Source: JASBSR01 sp963847575
GTDB lineage: Bacteria; Pseudomonadota; Gammaproteobacteria; SZUA-229
Assembly: GCA_963847575.1 (NCBI GenBank)
Contig: CAWKAL010000072.1
Coordinates: 1 to 60,943 of the forward strand
Length of the DNA stretch: 60,943 nt
Direction: 5' to 3'
The notes beneath the pieces are model-generated. The model saw only the letters and a program-made list of their open reading frames with translations, ran no database searches and was not told the origin of the DNA. The position numbers were made by a program, and so were the translations under genes. Positions 44,364 to 54,309 of this stretch are shown here, piece after piece (the first letter of the stretch is position 1; each line of letters begins with the position of its first letter).

Positions 44364-45773
44364 TCAAGCAGCTTCCTGCGCGGCGATGTAGTTAATGGCA
44401 TGTTTCAGCCGTGACAGTGTTTTGCTTTTGCCCAGCGCTTCCAGCGTGATATCGATCGACGGCGATGAACCGCTGCCGGTGGCGGCGACGCGCAACGGCA
44501 TGCCCACCTTGCCCATGCCAACGCCGAGACTTGCAGCGGTCTGTTCCACCACCTGGTGGATCGCCGCCGCCTTCCAGTCGTCCAGCGCTTCGAACGCTGT
44601 CAACAATTCATCCAGCACTTTCGCTGCCGCTGCTTTCAGATGTTTTTTCGCCGCGTTAGAGTCATAGCTTTCAAAATCACGATATAAATACAGGCTTTCG
44701 TCCACCAGCGCATGCAGCGTGCTGCTGCGCTCGCGCATGAGCTCGGCAACCACTTCGACTGCCGGGCCGTCATTCACATTGATACCGCGTGCATTCAGGC
44801 CAGAGCGCAGAGCATCCGCAAGCTGGTCTGCAGGCAAATCCATAATGTATTGCTGGTTGAGCCAGATAAGCTTGTCCGGATTAAATGTCGACGCCGCTGA
44901 ATTGACATTGCCGATGTCGAAAAATTCGATCATCTCGGCGCGGCTGAACAGTTCCTGGTCGCCATGCGACCAGCCGAGGCGCACCAGGTAATTCATCAGC
45001 GCCTCGGGCAAATAACCTTCGTCGCGGTATTGCAGCACACTGACCGCGCCGTGGCGTTTCGATAACCGCTTGCCATCGGCACCCAGGATCATCGGCACAT
45101 GCGCGTACACCGGCAGGTTTGCGCCGAGTGCGTTCAGGATATTGATCTGGCGCGGGGTGTTATTGAGGTGATCATCACCGCGGATCACGTGGCTGATGTT
45201 CATGTCCCAGTCGTCTACCACCACGGTGAAATTATACGTCGGGGTGCCGTCGGGGCGCGCGATCACCAGGTCATCCAGCTCGCGGTTATTGATCACCACC
45301 CGGCCCTTGACCTTGTCGTCGATGATCACATCGCCGTCCAGCGGATTTTTAAAACGCACCACGGTACGATCATTTGGCGCCAGTCCGCGTTCGCGACAGC
45401 AGCCGTCATAGCGCGGTTTCTGCTTGTCCGCCATCTGTTGCTCGCGCAGTTTATCCAGCCGCTCGCGCGAGCAATCACAGTGATAGGCGTGCCCGGTCTC
45501 GATCAGTTGCTCGATGACTTCGCGGTAACGCTCGAAACGCTGCGTCTGGTAGAACGGGCCTTCATCGTAATCCAGCCCCAGCCAGTCCATGCCCTGCAAA
45601 ATGACATCGACCGAGGCCTGGGTGGAGCGTTCGCGGTCGGTATCTTCAATCCGCAATACAAATGTGCCACCGAGCTTGCGCGCGTATAACCAGGCGAACA
45701 GCGCGGTGCGGGCGCCTCCAATATGAAGGTAACCGGTCGGGCTGGGGGCAAAGCGGGTGCGTACAGTTGTCAT
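44364..45773 (-). CDS. gltX: Glutamate-tRNA ligase
   Basis: Class I aminoacyl-tRNA synthetase that charges tRNA-Glu. The HIGH-like motif is FAPSPTGYLHIGGARTAL and the KMSKS-like motif is GKRLSKRHGAVSVLQY. The zinc-site-like cysteines appear in CDCSRERLDKLRE and DGCCRERG. The ATG at 45773 (MTTVRTRFAPS) gives 469 residues; an ATG 12 bases upstream is less likely. It lies beside tRNA-Ala and is divergent from queG. Confidence 0.97.
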   Translation of the reverse strand: MTTVRTRFAPSPTGYLHIGGARTALFAWLYARKLGGTFVLRIEDTDRERSTQASVDVILQGMDWLGLDYDEGPFYQTQRFERYREVIEQLIETGHAYHCDCSRERLDKLREQQMADKQKPRYDGCCRERGLAPNDRTVVRFKNPLDGDVIIDDKVKGRVVINNRELDDLVIARPDGTPTYNFTVVVDDWDMNISHVIRGDDHLNNTPRQINILNALGANLPVYAHVPMILGADGKRLSKRHGAVSVLQYRDEGYLPEALMNYLVRLGWSHGDQELFSRAEMIEFFDIGNVNSAASTFNPDKLIWLNQQYIMDLPADQLADALRSGLNARGINVNDGPAVEVVAELMRERSSTLHALVDESLYLYRDFESYDSNAAKKHLKAAAAKVLDELLTAFEALDDWKAAAIHQVVEQTAASLGVGMGKVGMPLRVAATGSGSSPSIDITLEALGKSKTLSRLKHAINYIAAQEAA

Positions 45774-45881
45774 GCCAGGGTCCAAAAAAAGTGCGCCTAT
45801 TCTAACGGCTCAGCCGCCACGGTGACAGCCTGATGATGCCTGTCCTGCCCCTTGATTGCCCGAGACCGTTACAATAGGCCA

Positions 45882-47006
45882 ATGTCCGCCACCGAAACAC
45901 CCGCAGAATCCAGCCTGGATTATTCCGACCTCGCCCGCCAGATCCGGCACTGGGCGCGCGAACTCGGGTTTCAGCAGGCCGAAATCAGCGGTACCGACCT
46001 GGCTGCTGACGAAGCCCATTTGCTCAACTGGCTCGATCAGGGCCGTCATGGCGAAATGGACTATATGCAACGCCACGGCAGCAAACGCAGCCGTCCTGCT
46101 GAACTGGTCCCGGGCACGCTGCGGGTGATCTCGGTACGCATGGATTATTTCCCGCCCGACGCCGAGCTCGCCGAAAGCGTACTGGCTAATCCACAGCTGG
46201 GCTATATTTCGCGCTACGCGCTGGGCCGCGACTACCACAGGCTGATGCGCAAACGCCTGCAGAAACTGGCGGATAAAATCCAGGCCAACAGCGGCGAATT
46301 CGGCTACCGCGTGTTCGTCGACAGCGCCCCGGTGCTGGAAAAAGCCCTGGCGCAAAGCGCCGGGCTCGGCTGGATCGGCAAGCACACCAACCTGATCAAT
46401 CGAAACGCCGGCTCGTGGTTTTTTCTCGGCGAGCTCTACACTGACCTGCCGTTACCGCTATCCTCGGCCGCCACCGAAGCCGCCACCGAAACCGATATCG
46501 ATGTCGAGCACGACAACAGTAACCACTGCGGCAGCTGCAGCGCGTGTATCGATATCTGCCCGACCCGGGCCATCGTCGCGCCCTACCAGCTCGACGCCCG
46601 GCGCTGTATTTCCTATCTCACGATTGAATACCAGGGCGTGATCGCGCCCGAGTTTCACGCCGGCATCGGCAACCGTATCTACGGCTGCGACGACTGCCAG
46701 CTGTGCTGCCCGTGGAACCGGTTCGCAAGTCCCACAGTCGAGCCGGATTTTTTCAGCCGGCACCCGCTGGACGCGCCGGATTTACTCGAACTGTTTGGCT
46801 GGACAGAAGACGAATTCCTGCGCCGCACCGAAGGCTCGGCGATGCGCCGCATCGGTTATGAACAATGGCAACGCAATCTCGCAGTCGCACTCGGCAATGC
46901 GCCGTATTCAGAACAGATTATCGAACGCCTGAAAACCGCCCTGCCCGACGCATCAGCGGTGGTGACCACACAGATAGGGATGGCACTGGCAAAACTAAAA
47001 AGCTAA
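45882..47006 (+). CDS. queG: Epoxyqueuosine reductase
   Basis: Performs the last step of queuosine synthesis in tRNA by cobalamin-dependent reduction of epoxyqueuosine. The protein has the FVDSAPVLEKALAQSAGLGW signature and two [4Fe-4S] cluster motifs: CGSCSACIDICPT, and CDDCQLCCPWN with its partner cysteine CISYLT. The ATG at 45882 (MSATETPAES) gives 374 residues, preferred to an upstream ATG at 45852. It is followed after about 5 bp by an inverted-repeat element. Confidence 0.95.
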   Translation: MSATETPAESSLDYSDLARQIRHWARELGFQQAEISGTDLAADEAHLLNWLDQGRHGEMDYMQRHGSKRSRPAELVPGTLRVISVRMDYFPPDAELAESVLANPQLGYISRYALGRDYHRLMRKRLQKLADKIQANSGEFGYRVFVDSAPVLEKALAQSAGLGWIGKHTNLINRNAGSWFFLGELYTDLPLPLSSAATEAATETDIDVEHDNSNHCGSCSACIDICPTRAIVAPYQLDARRCISYLTIEYQGVIAPEFHAGIGNRIYGCDDCQLCCPWNRFASPTVEPDFFSRHPLDAPDLLELFGWTEDEFLRRTEGSAMRRIGYEQWQRNLAVALGNAPYSEQIIERLKTALPDASAVVTTQIGMALAKLKS

Positions 47007-47011
47007 TTATT

Positions 47012-47151
47012 GCCGCGAATTACGCAAAGAACGCAATTTAAAGTCAGATTTTTTCCTGACAAGTAAGCTACCAGCTAACTATGCGGCGTATTTTTCATTT
47101 CCGTAATCAGAACTACAATTCTTAATTTGCGTTCTTTGCGTAATTCGCGGC
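47012..47151. repeat. Inverted-repeat element, queG/pgi gap (copy 5)
   Basis: Arms 47012-47036 and 47127-47151 are perfect inverted copies over 25 bp (GCCGCGAATTACGCAAAGAA, then CGCAA). The interior is about 90 bp with no gene. Perfect arms make this probably the youngest copy in the window. It lies between the convergent genes queG and pgi. Confidence 0.9.
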
Positions 47152-47172
47152 CAAAATTAGTTTTGCAAACAC

Positions 47173-48831
47173 CTACTCATCACCCTCGCCATAACGCAAG
47201 CGGTAGTAATGGCCGATTAATCCATTGGTTGAACTGTCGTAATTTTCTGAACCGGTGCGCGCCAGCAGTTTCTGGTGAATATCGCCCGCCAGTTGTTTGC
47301 CGAGTTCCACGCCCCATTGATCGAATGAATTGATATTCCAGATCACGCCCTGGACAAATACCTTGTGTTCATACATGGCGATGAGCGCGCCCAGGGTTTT
47401 CGGATCGAGCTGTTCGAACAGAATTGAATTGGTCGGCTTGTTGCCTTCGAAGATTTTGTGCGGCAGCACGGCATCTATTTTGTCCTTGTCCATGCCACTC
47501 GCTTCCATTTCAAGCCGAGCTTCTTCGCGGGTTTTACCCACCATCAGCGCGCGCGTCTGCGCGAAGAAATTCGACAGCAACACGCGGTGCTGGCCGCCGA
47601 GTGGATTGCGGGTGCGTGCCGGAATCAGGAAATCGGCCGGCACCGGGTTAGCGCCCTGGTGCAACAGCTGAAAAAAAGCGTGCTGGCAGTTACTGCCGGT
47701 TTCACCCCAGATGATCGGGCCGGTGAGATAATTCACCCGCTCGCCCTGGCGGTTGATGGTTTTGCCGTTGCTCTCCATGTCGAGCTGCTGCAAATAGGAC
47801 GGCAGGCGCCGCAGGTACTGGCTATAGGAAATGACCGCGTGGCTCTGGGCGCCGAAGAAATTGTTGTACCAGATACCCAGCATCGCCAGCAGTACCGGAA
47901 GATTTTTCTCCAGCGGAGTGTTTTTAAAATGCAGGTCCATGGCGTGCGCGCCGCCCAGCATTTCTTCGAAGCGATCCATACCGATATACAGCACGATGGG
48001 CAAACCGATCGCCGACCAGAGCGAATAGCGGCCACCGACCCAGTCCCAGAACTCAAACATGTTTTCCGGCAGTATGCCGAACTCGGTGGCTTTTTCCCGG
48101 TTGGTGGTCACTGCCACGAAATGCTTTGCCACTGCGTTCTCGTTATTGGTGAGATCGACAAACCACTGGCGCGCACTGTGTGCGTTCATCATGGTTTCCT
48201 GGGTGGTAAAGGTTTTTGAAGCGATGATGAACAGGCAGGATTCCGGGCGCACCAGTTTTAAAATTTCGGTGAGATGCGTGGGATCGATATTGGAGACAAA
48301 ATGCACCCGCATGCCGCGCTGGGAAAACGGCTTCAGCGCATCGCAGACCACGTGCGGGCCCAGGTCTGAGCCGCCGATGCCGATATTAATCACATCGGTA
48401 ATCACCTGCCCGCTATAACCGCGCCAGTGACCGCCGCGCACACGCTCGGAAAAATAACGCAGCTGCGCCAGCACCCGGTTAACCTTGGGCATAACATTTT
48501 CGCCGTCGACGATCACCGGCGTATTGCTGCGGTTGCGCAGCGCGGTATGCAGCGCCGGGCGATATTCGGACACATTGATCGGCTCGCCTGAAAACATGCT
48601 GTCTCGCCAGCGTTCGATATCCACTTCGCGTGCCAGTGCCATCAACAGGCGCATGGTCTCGTCGGTAATACGGTTCTTGGAATAATCCAGCAAAATATCA
48701 TCCATGTGCGCGCTGAATTTTTCAAATCGGCCAGAATCTGCGCTAAACAGCTCACGCATATGCTGATTTTTGACTTCACTGAAATGCGTTTCTAAGGCAC
48801 TCCAGGCATTTAATTCGGTGAGTCTGGTCAT
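47173..48831 (-). CDS. pgi: Glucose-6-phosphate isomerase
   Basis: Interconverts glucose 6-phosphate and fructose 6-phosphate. The 552-residue frame is intact. The two family signatures are visible: IGIGGSDLGPHVVCDALKPF with the sugar-phosphate loop VSNIDPTH and SKTFTTQETMMNA, and near the C terminus NSFDQWGVELGKQLA. It also supplies fructose 6-phosphate to glmM's pathway and to dTDP-sugar precursors. It is divergent from ppc. Confidence 0.97.
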   Translation of the reverse strand: MTRLTELNAWSALETHFSEVKNQHMRELFSADSGRFEKFSAHMDDILLDYSKNRITDETMRLLMALAREVDIERWRDSMFSGEPINVSEYRPALHTALRNRSNTPVIVDGENVMPKVNRVLAQLRYFSERVRGGHWRGYSGQVITDVINIGIGGSDLGPHVVCDALKPFSQRGMRVHFVSNIDPTHLTEILKLVRPESCLFIIASKTFTTQETMMNAHSARQWFVDLTNNENAVAKHFVAVTTNREKATEFGILPENMFEFWDWVGGRYSLWSAIGLPIVLYIGMDRFEEMLGGAHAMDLHFKNTPLEKNLPVLLAMLGIWYNNFFGAQSHAVISYSQYLRRLPSYLQQLDMESNGKTINRQGERVNYLTGPIIWGETGSNCQHAFFQLLHQGANPVPADFLIPARTRNPLGGQHRVLLSNFFAQTRALMVGKTREEARLEMEASGMDKDKIDAVLPHKIFEGNKPTNSILFEQLDPKTLGALIAMYEHKVFVQGVIWNINSFDQWGVELGKQLAGDIHQKLLARTGSENYDSSTNGLIGHYYRLRYGEGDE

Positions 48832-49133
48832 GTTATTCCTGTATACAGATGTTGTAGGACTGCGCGCTCGGTGTGCTCTTTATAGCGCGAACCGCCCGGT
48901 GATTCACTGTTTTCGATCAAGCCAGAATCGAACTGGCTGGCTCAGCGCCCGGACTGCACCATAGCTGTGCAACAAGGCTGCGCAACAACTGACCGCCCCG
49001 GCCGGCACACACGTCGCTGCGCTCAAGTATCTACCGACCGCGCCTTGGGCTATAATACCGCGCCTTACGGCACCGCGATGGCCGGCTCACGGGCACTTTA
49101 AACCGGGCACACACCCGACCTCACAGGCTATGC
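48832..49133. promoter_or_regulatory. Divergent pgi/ppc intergenic region
   Basis: About 300 bp separating two divergent genes. A TATAAT at 49051-49056, about 80 bp upstream of ppc, is a possible -10 box, but no good -35 is seen at the right distance. No gene, repeat arm or terminator was recognised in the rest. Confidence 0.4.
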
Positions 49134-52015
49134 ATGTTAACTGATAACAACCAGAAAAATACAACCGAAACCCACCCGCCACGGGCGGCCGGGCTGCTCA
49201 ATACTGCGTCGATTGACAAGCAGTTGCGTGCCCGCGTCAAACTGTTCGGCAACCTGCTGGGGAATGTGCTGCTGACCCAGGCGGGCGCAGGTGTATACGA
49301 TGCAGTCGAAAAGCTGCGTACTGGATTCATCAGCCTGCACAAATCGAACAACCCGCACAAACGCGCACGCCTGATGGCCGTGATTGAAGCCCTTGATCCG
49401 CGCACGCTGGCGCTGGTGGTGCGCGCATTTAGCACTTATTTCAGCCTGGTCAATATCGCCGAAGAAGCCTCGCAACACCAGCAGCGCCGCCGCCAGATGC
49501 GCGACCGCCTCAAGGGCCACGGCCTGTGGCGCGGGTCGTTCGACTCCGTGCTCGTCGAACTCGAACATGACAAGGTCAGTGCCGAGCAAATGCAGGCCCT
49601 GCTCAATCGCCTCGCCTACATCCCGGTGATCACCGCACACCCGACCGAAGCCAAGCGCCGCAGCATCATGTATGCACTGCGCCGCATCTTTTTGACCAAC
49701 GAAAAACTCAACGACACCCGCCTTGGCAAATCACAACGCCAGGAAATTGTCGACGAACTCGAAACCCAGATCCAAATTCTGTGGCGCACCGACGAAGTGC
49801 GCGAAACCCGCCCGCAGGTACGCGACGAAATCAAGAACGGACTGTATTATTTCCGCGAAAGCCTGTTCCAGGCTGTGCCGGTGATTTACCGCAATCTTGA
49901 ATGCCGCATCAACGAACATTTCAAGGATACGCATATCCATGTACCGAGTTTTCTGCACTTTGGTTCATGGATCGGCGGCGACCGCGACGGCAACCCCAAT
50001 GTACAAACCCGAAACCACCGAACTGGCGCTGCGCCTGCAATCCAAAACAGCACTGCAGGAATATATTCGCCGCCTCACCGAAATTTTTAAGCAGCTGACA
50101 CATTCCAGCCAGTTGTGCACACCGAGCAGCGAATTTACCGAAAGCCTGAATCACGACGAAAACCTGCGCTTTGAAGTATTTACCACCAAGCCGACGATCT
50201 ACAGCGAAGCGCCTTATCGCCGCAAGATTGCCTTCATGCGCTACCGTCTGCAGCAAAACCTCGACCGGATTCGCGCGCAGATCGAACAATAATTACCAGG
50301 ACAAGGCCAGTTACAAGCATGCCTATGCGTCAGAAGAGGGTTTCTCAAGGACCTCTACCTGATTCGCGATTCGCTCTACAGCCACGGCGACCACAAGGTG
50401 GCCGACATGGTGCTGAAAGACCTGATACGCCTGGTCGAGTCATTCGGTTTTTACCTGATGCACCTCGATGTGCGCCAGGAATCGACCCGGCATACCGATG
50501 CAGTGGCCGAGATTCTGCAACAAATAGACGCCCGCCACGGATTACCACGCACTGGATGAAAACGCGCGCCTCGCGCTGCTGGCCGAGCTGCTGGAAAACC
50601 CGCGCGCAGGATTTCAAACTGGACAAGACCCATCTCGAGCGAACTCCATCGCGAAACCATGGAGGTGTTCGAAGTGATGGAAAGAATGCACTCGGAAATC
50701 AGCCCGAAAGCATTCGGTACCTACGTGATTTCGATGACCCACGCAGGCCAGCCATATCATGGAAGTCATGTGGCTGGCATCGCTGGTCGGGCTCGCCGGC
50801 AAGGACGCGCACGGCTGGCAATGCCGCATCCAGATCTCGCCGCTGTTTGAAACCATCGACGATCTCAACCACATCGAAACTGTACTCAGCGCACTGCTCG
50901 ATAACCCGGTGTACCGCGCCTGCTCGAGGCGTCAGGCAACCTGCAGGAAGTCATGCTGGGCTATTCCGATTCCTGCAAGGACGGCGGCATCCTGGCCTCC
51001 TCCTGGCAGCTGTTCGAAGCCCAGCGCAAGGTGATCGCGCTGACCGACAAGCACGGCATTGACTGCCGCCTGTTCCACGGCCGCGGCGGCACCATCGGCC
51101 GTGGCGGCGGCCCGACCTTCGAATCCATTCTGTCGCAGCCGGAAGGCACGGTGCACGGCGAAATCAAGTTCACCGAACAGGGTGAAGTGCTGTCGAACAA
51201 ATACAGCAACCCGGAAACCGCGGTGTACGAGCTCACCATGGGTATCACCGGGCTGATGCTGGCGAGCCGTCACAACGTGATGCCGGGCACTGACACCACC
51301 ACGCATGAACGCATGGAAATCATGCACGAGCTGATGAAAATCGGCGAAGACACCTATCGCGAACTCACCGACCGCACCGACGGCTTCCTCGATTATTTCT
51401 ACGAAGCCACACCGGTGAGTGAAATCGCGCCTGATGAATATTGGCTCACGGCCTTCACACCGCAAGAAAGGCGACCGCTCCAAGACCTCGGTGCGTGCCA
51501 TCGGCTGGGTATTCGGCTGGGCGCAGTCCCGCCATACCCTGCCCGCCTGGTACGGCATTGGCTCGGCACTGCAACAATGGTCGGGGAATGACGAAAGCCG
51601 TCTGCGTAAACTGCAGGAACTCTACGACCGCTGGCCGTATTTCCGCGCCCTGCTCAGCAATACCGAGATGGCGCTGTACAAGGCCGATATTGTCACCGCG
51701 GAAGAATATTCCGAACTTTGCCTGTCGGACGAGATGCGCAAACGTGTGTTCAGCATGGTCAGGGATGAATACCTGCGCACCCGTGACTTCACTCTCAAGG
51801 TGGCAAGAATGAACGCCCTGCTGGAAGATATCCCGGTATTGCAACTGTCATTAATGCGCCGCAATCCCTACCTCGACCCGCTCAACCACATCCAGATCAT
51901 GCTGCTGAAACGTTATCGCGATGAAAACCTGCCGCAGGAAGAACGTGATGAGTGGCTCAACCCGTTGTTACGCAGCATTAATGCCGTGGCCGCGGGAATG
52001 CGAAACACGGGATAA
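49134..52015 (+). pseudogene. ppc: Phosphoenolpyruvate carboxylase, broken by many frameshifts
   Basis: Carboxylates phosphoenolpyruvate to oxaloacetate to refill the TCA cycle. The full-length gene can be followed across frames. The N-terminal part to about 50000 contains the catalytic-histidine motif VITAHPTEAKRRS. The middle has KPETTELALRLQSKTALQEY, then LKDLYLIRDSLYSHGDHKVA and FYLMHLDVRQESTRHTDA. From 50953 comes GYSDSCKDGG with the catalytic lysine, then FHGRGGTIGRGGGP and VRAIGWVFGWAQSRHTLPAW. I count about nine frame changes, mostly between 50290 and 50930. Both functional sites are intact, so local sequence errors are more likely than decay, but the density is unusual. Confidence 0.85.
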
Positions 52016-52020
52016 AAGCA

Positions 52021-52064
52021 ATGAATAATTAATAAGTGAATAGCGAATAGCGAATAGCGAATGA
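52021..52064. repeat. Heptanucleotide array at the ppc 3' end
   Basis: Starting 3 bases after the ppc stop region: AGCAATGAATAATTAATA followed by GAATAGC units. The order read away from the gene is the same as after folP and panD, although ppc is on the other strand. Confidence 0.75.
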
Positions 52065-52065
52065 T

Positions 52066-52095
52066 AAAAAAACCCGGATAAATCCGGGTTTTTTT
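52066..52095. terminator. Bidirectional terminator between ppc and panD
   Basis: AACCCGGA and TCCGGGTT form an 8-bp stem with a 4-base loop, flanked by A-run and T-run on both sides. It can stop transcription of ppc (plus) and of panD (minus), which converge here. Confidence 0.88.
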
Positions 52096-52100
52096 ATGGC

Positions 52101-52138
52101 TTTAATTATTAATTATTAATTATTAATTATTCATTGCT
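52101..52138. repeat. AT-rich heptanucleotide array at the panD 3' end
   Basis: Tandem TAATTAT units ending ATTCATTGCTTC next to the panD stop codon. Same gene-proximal block (GCAATGAATAAT on the panD strand) as the folP and ppc arrays. Confidence 0.75.
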
Positions 52139-52139
52139 T

Positions 52140-52520
52140 CTAAGCTACTTGTACCGGTATCCGGTCAGACGTATGCGTAATCGTATTATTAGCGTCAAGA
52201 TAAACCAGGGTGGGTTTAAAGTTGGCGACTTCGTGCTGCGCGAGGCGCGCATAGGCACAGATAATCACGCGATCACCCGGGCTGGCCTTGTGGGCCGCGG
52301 CACCGTTGACCGAGATGATCCCGGTGTTTTTCTCGGCACGAATGGCATAGGTGGTGAAACGCTCACCGTTATTCATATTATATATATGAATCTGCTCGTA
52401 CTCGTGAATGCCCGCACAATCCAGCAAGGCACCGTCGATGGCGCACGAACCCTCGTATTCCAGCTCGGAATGGGTGACGCGTGCTTGATGCAATTTGGCT
52501 TTTAATAGTGTCAGCTGCAT
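52140..52520 (-). CDS. panD: Aspartate 1-decarboxylase
   Basis: Makes beta-alanine for pantothenate. A pyruvoyl enzyme made as a proenzyme that cleaves itself between Gly24 and Ser25, both present in EYEGSCAIDG. Length 126 residues, typical. Catalytic-site sequence NGERFTTYAIRAE is present. It is the last gene of the panB-panC-panD run, about 105 bp after panC, and ends at a heptanucleotide array and a shared terminator. Confidence 0.97.
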   Translation of the reverse strand: MQLTLLKAKLHQARVTHSELEYEGSCAIDGALLDCAGIHEYEQIHIYNMNNGERFTTYAIRAEKNTGIISVNGAAAHKASPGDRVIICAYARLAQHEVANFKPTLVYLDANNTITHTSDRIPVQVA

Positions 52521-52625
52521 GGAATTTGAGTCTTGGGTGTGGTGGATCGACTAAGCTTAGAGTACGTATTATCGGTCATCGTTCCGTTTGCATCAAGCAG
52601 GCCCGAAACCCCGTCAGGGCGGGCT

Positions 52626-53481
52626 TCAGGCGGCCTCGAGCACGAACGGTATGCTGTCTATCAGCCGGGTATCGCCCAGATGCACCGCGGCCAGCGCGAC
52701 CAGCTCGGTGTCACCGTCTTCGGGGGTTTGTAAATCGCGCTGCCTGCGCACCACCACGTAATCCACCTCAAAACCCTGTGCCTCGAGCGCCTGGCTGGCA
52801 TGGATCACCGCAAAACTGACACCGCTGGCAAGCCGGACCGTGTCCGCCAGCTGCTGCAGACACCGGCTCAGCTCGGCCGCGATTTTGCGCTGCGCGTGGT
52901 CGAGATAGGCGTTGCGTGAGCTCATTGCCAGGCCGTCGATTTCGCGTACCGTGGGCAGGCTGATGATTTCGATCGGCATCGCCAGGTCGCGCACCATGCG
53001 GCGAATCACCAGGCACTGCTGAAAATCTTTCTCGCCGAAAATGGCGACATCGGGCTGCACGATATTGAACAGCTTGTTCACCACGGTGGCGACACCGGTA
53101 AAAAAGCCCGGGCGGTACTCGCCTTCGAGAACATCAGACAGCCCGGGCACGTTGACACTGGTGCAGGCATCCTTGCCCTCGGGATACATGTCCTCGACCC
53201 CGGGGGCGAACACGCAATCCACCAAGGCAGCCTTGAGTCGCTCGCTATCAGCTTCGAAACTCCGCGGATAGGTCGCAAAATCTTCTTTCGGGCCAAACTG
53301 TTTAGGATTGACGAAAATACTCACCACGCAGCGTTTGCCACGATCGCGCGCGGCCTTCACCAGCGCCATGTGGCCGTTGATGCAGGTTGCCCATGGTGGG
53401 CACAAAGGCGATACGCTCGCCGGCCTGTTTCCACTGTCGAACCTGCTGCTGCATCGCCTTGGTGTTGTCGATAATCTGCAT
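52626..53481 (-). CDS. panC: Pantothenate synthetase (one frameshift)
   Basis: Joins pantoate and beta-alanine using ATP. The N-terminal frame starts at 53481 (MQIIDNTKAMQQQVRQWKQA) and reads to IAFVPTMGNLH. The main frame resumes with NGHMALVKAARDRGKRCVV and IFVNPKQFGPKEDF, then FGEKDFQQCLVIRRMV. One base too many near 53385 separates them. The corrected protein has about 285 residues with all substrate motifs. It follows panB by 6 bp. Confidence 0.93.
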
Positions 53482-53487
53482 ACAGGT

Positions 53488-54309
53488 TTATTCGAAGCTT
53501 TGCGCCTTCGCCGGAAAACTGCCGTCACGCACCGCGGCGATATAGGCCCTGACCGCGTCTTCGACACTGCCGCGACCGTGGAGGAAATCCTCGCTGAACT
53601 TCGGCCGGCGCCCGGGACTGACACCCAGAATGTCGTACAGCACCAGGATCTGGCCATCACAGCTATTGCCCGCACCGATACCGATCACCGGGATCGAAAG
53701 TTCGGCAGTGATCAGTGTCGCCAGTGGTGCCGGCACGCATTCCAGCAACATCATGTCGGCACCGGCTTGCTGCAGTATTTTGGCTTCGTGCAGCATGTGT
53801 TCTGCAGCCGACGCTTCGCGCCCCTGTACCCGGTAGCCGCCGAGTTTGTGCACGCGTTGCGGCTGCAGGCCCAGGTGTGCGCACACCGGGATACCGTGCT
53901 TGCTCAGCGCGCTGACGATGTCGGCCTGGTCGGCACCGCCTTCGAGCTTGACCATCTCGGCACCGGCCTGCTTCATGAAACGACCGGCGTTTTCCAGCGC
54001 CTGCGCGACCGTGGTGTAACTCAGAAACGGCATGTCGACCATGAGCAGTGCGTGCTCGACCCCGCGTCGCACCAGCTGGCTGTGATACAGCATGTCATCG
54101 ACACTCACCGGCAGCGTGGTTTCCAGTCCCTGCACCACCATGCCCAGCGAATCGCCGACCAGCACCACGTCGACACCGGCGTCATCGAGCACGCGCGCAA
54201 AACTGGCGTCGTACGCAGTCAGGCAGGCGATTTTTTCGCCCGCCGACTTGCGCGCCTGCAGGCTGCGTACGGTTATTTTTTTTGGCGAAGTTTCGCTATG
54301 CGCACTCAT
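53488..54309 (-). CDS. panB: 3-methyl-2-oxobutanoate hydroxymethyltransferase
   Basis: First committed step of pantothenate synthesis, transferring a hydroxymethyl group from 5,10-methylene-THF to ketoisovalerate. The (beta/alpha)8 enzyme (273 residues) shows CLTAYDASFARVLDDAG, LVGDSLGMVVQG (metal and substrate site), VKLEGG and IPVIGIGAGNSCDGQILV. The start overlaps the deoxynucleoside-kinase gene by 4 bp. The folate from FolP/FolK nearby feeds its cofactor. Confidence 0.97.
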   Translation of the reverse strand: MSAHSETSPKKITVRSLQARKSAGEKIACLTAYDASFARVLDDAGVDVVLVGDSLGMVVQGLETTLPVSVDDMLYHSQLVRRGVEHALLMVDMPFLSYTTVAQALENAGRFMKQAGAEMVKLEGGADQADIVSALSKHGIPVCAHLGLQPQRVHKLGGYRVQGREASAAEHMLHEAKILQQAGADMMLLECVPAPLATLITAELSIPVIGIGAGNSCDGQILVLYDILGVSPGRRPKFSEDFLHGRGSVEDAVRAYIAAVRDGSFPAKAQSFE

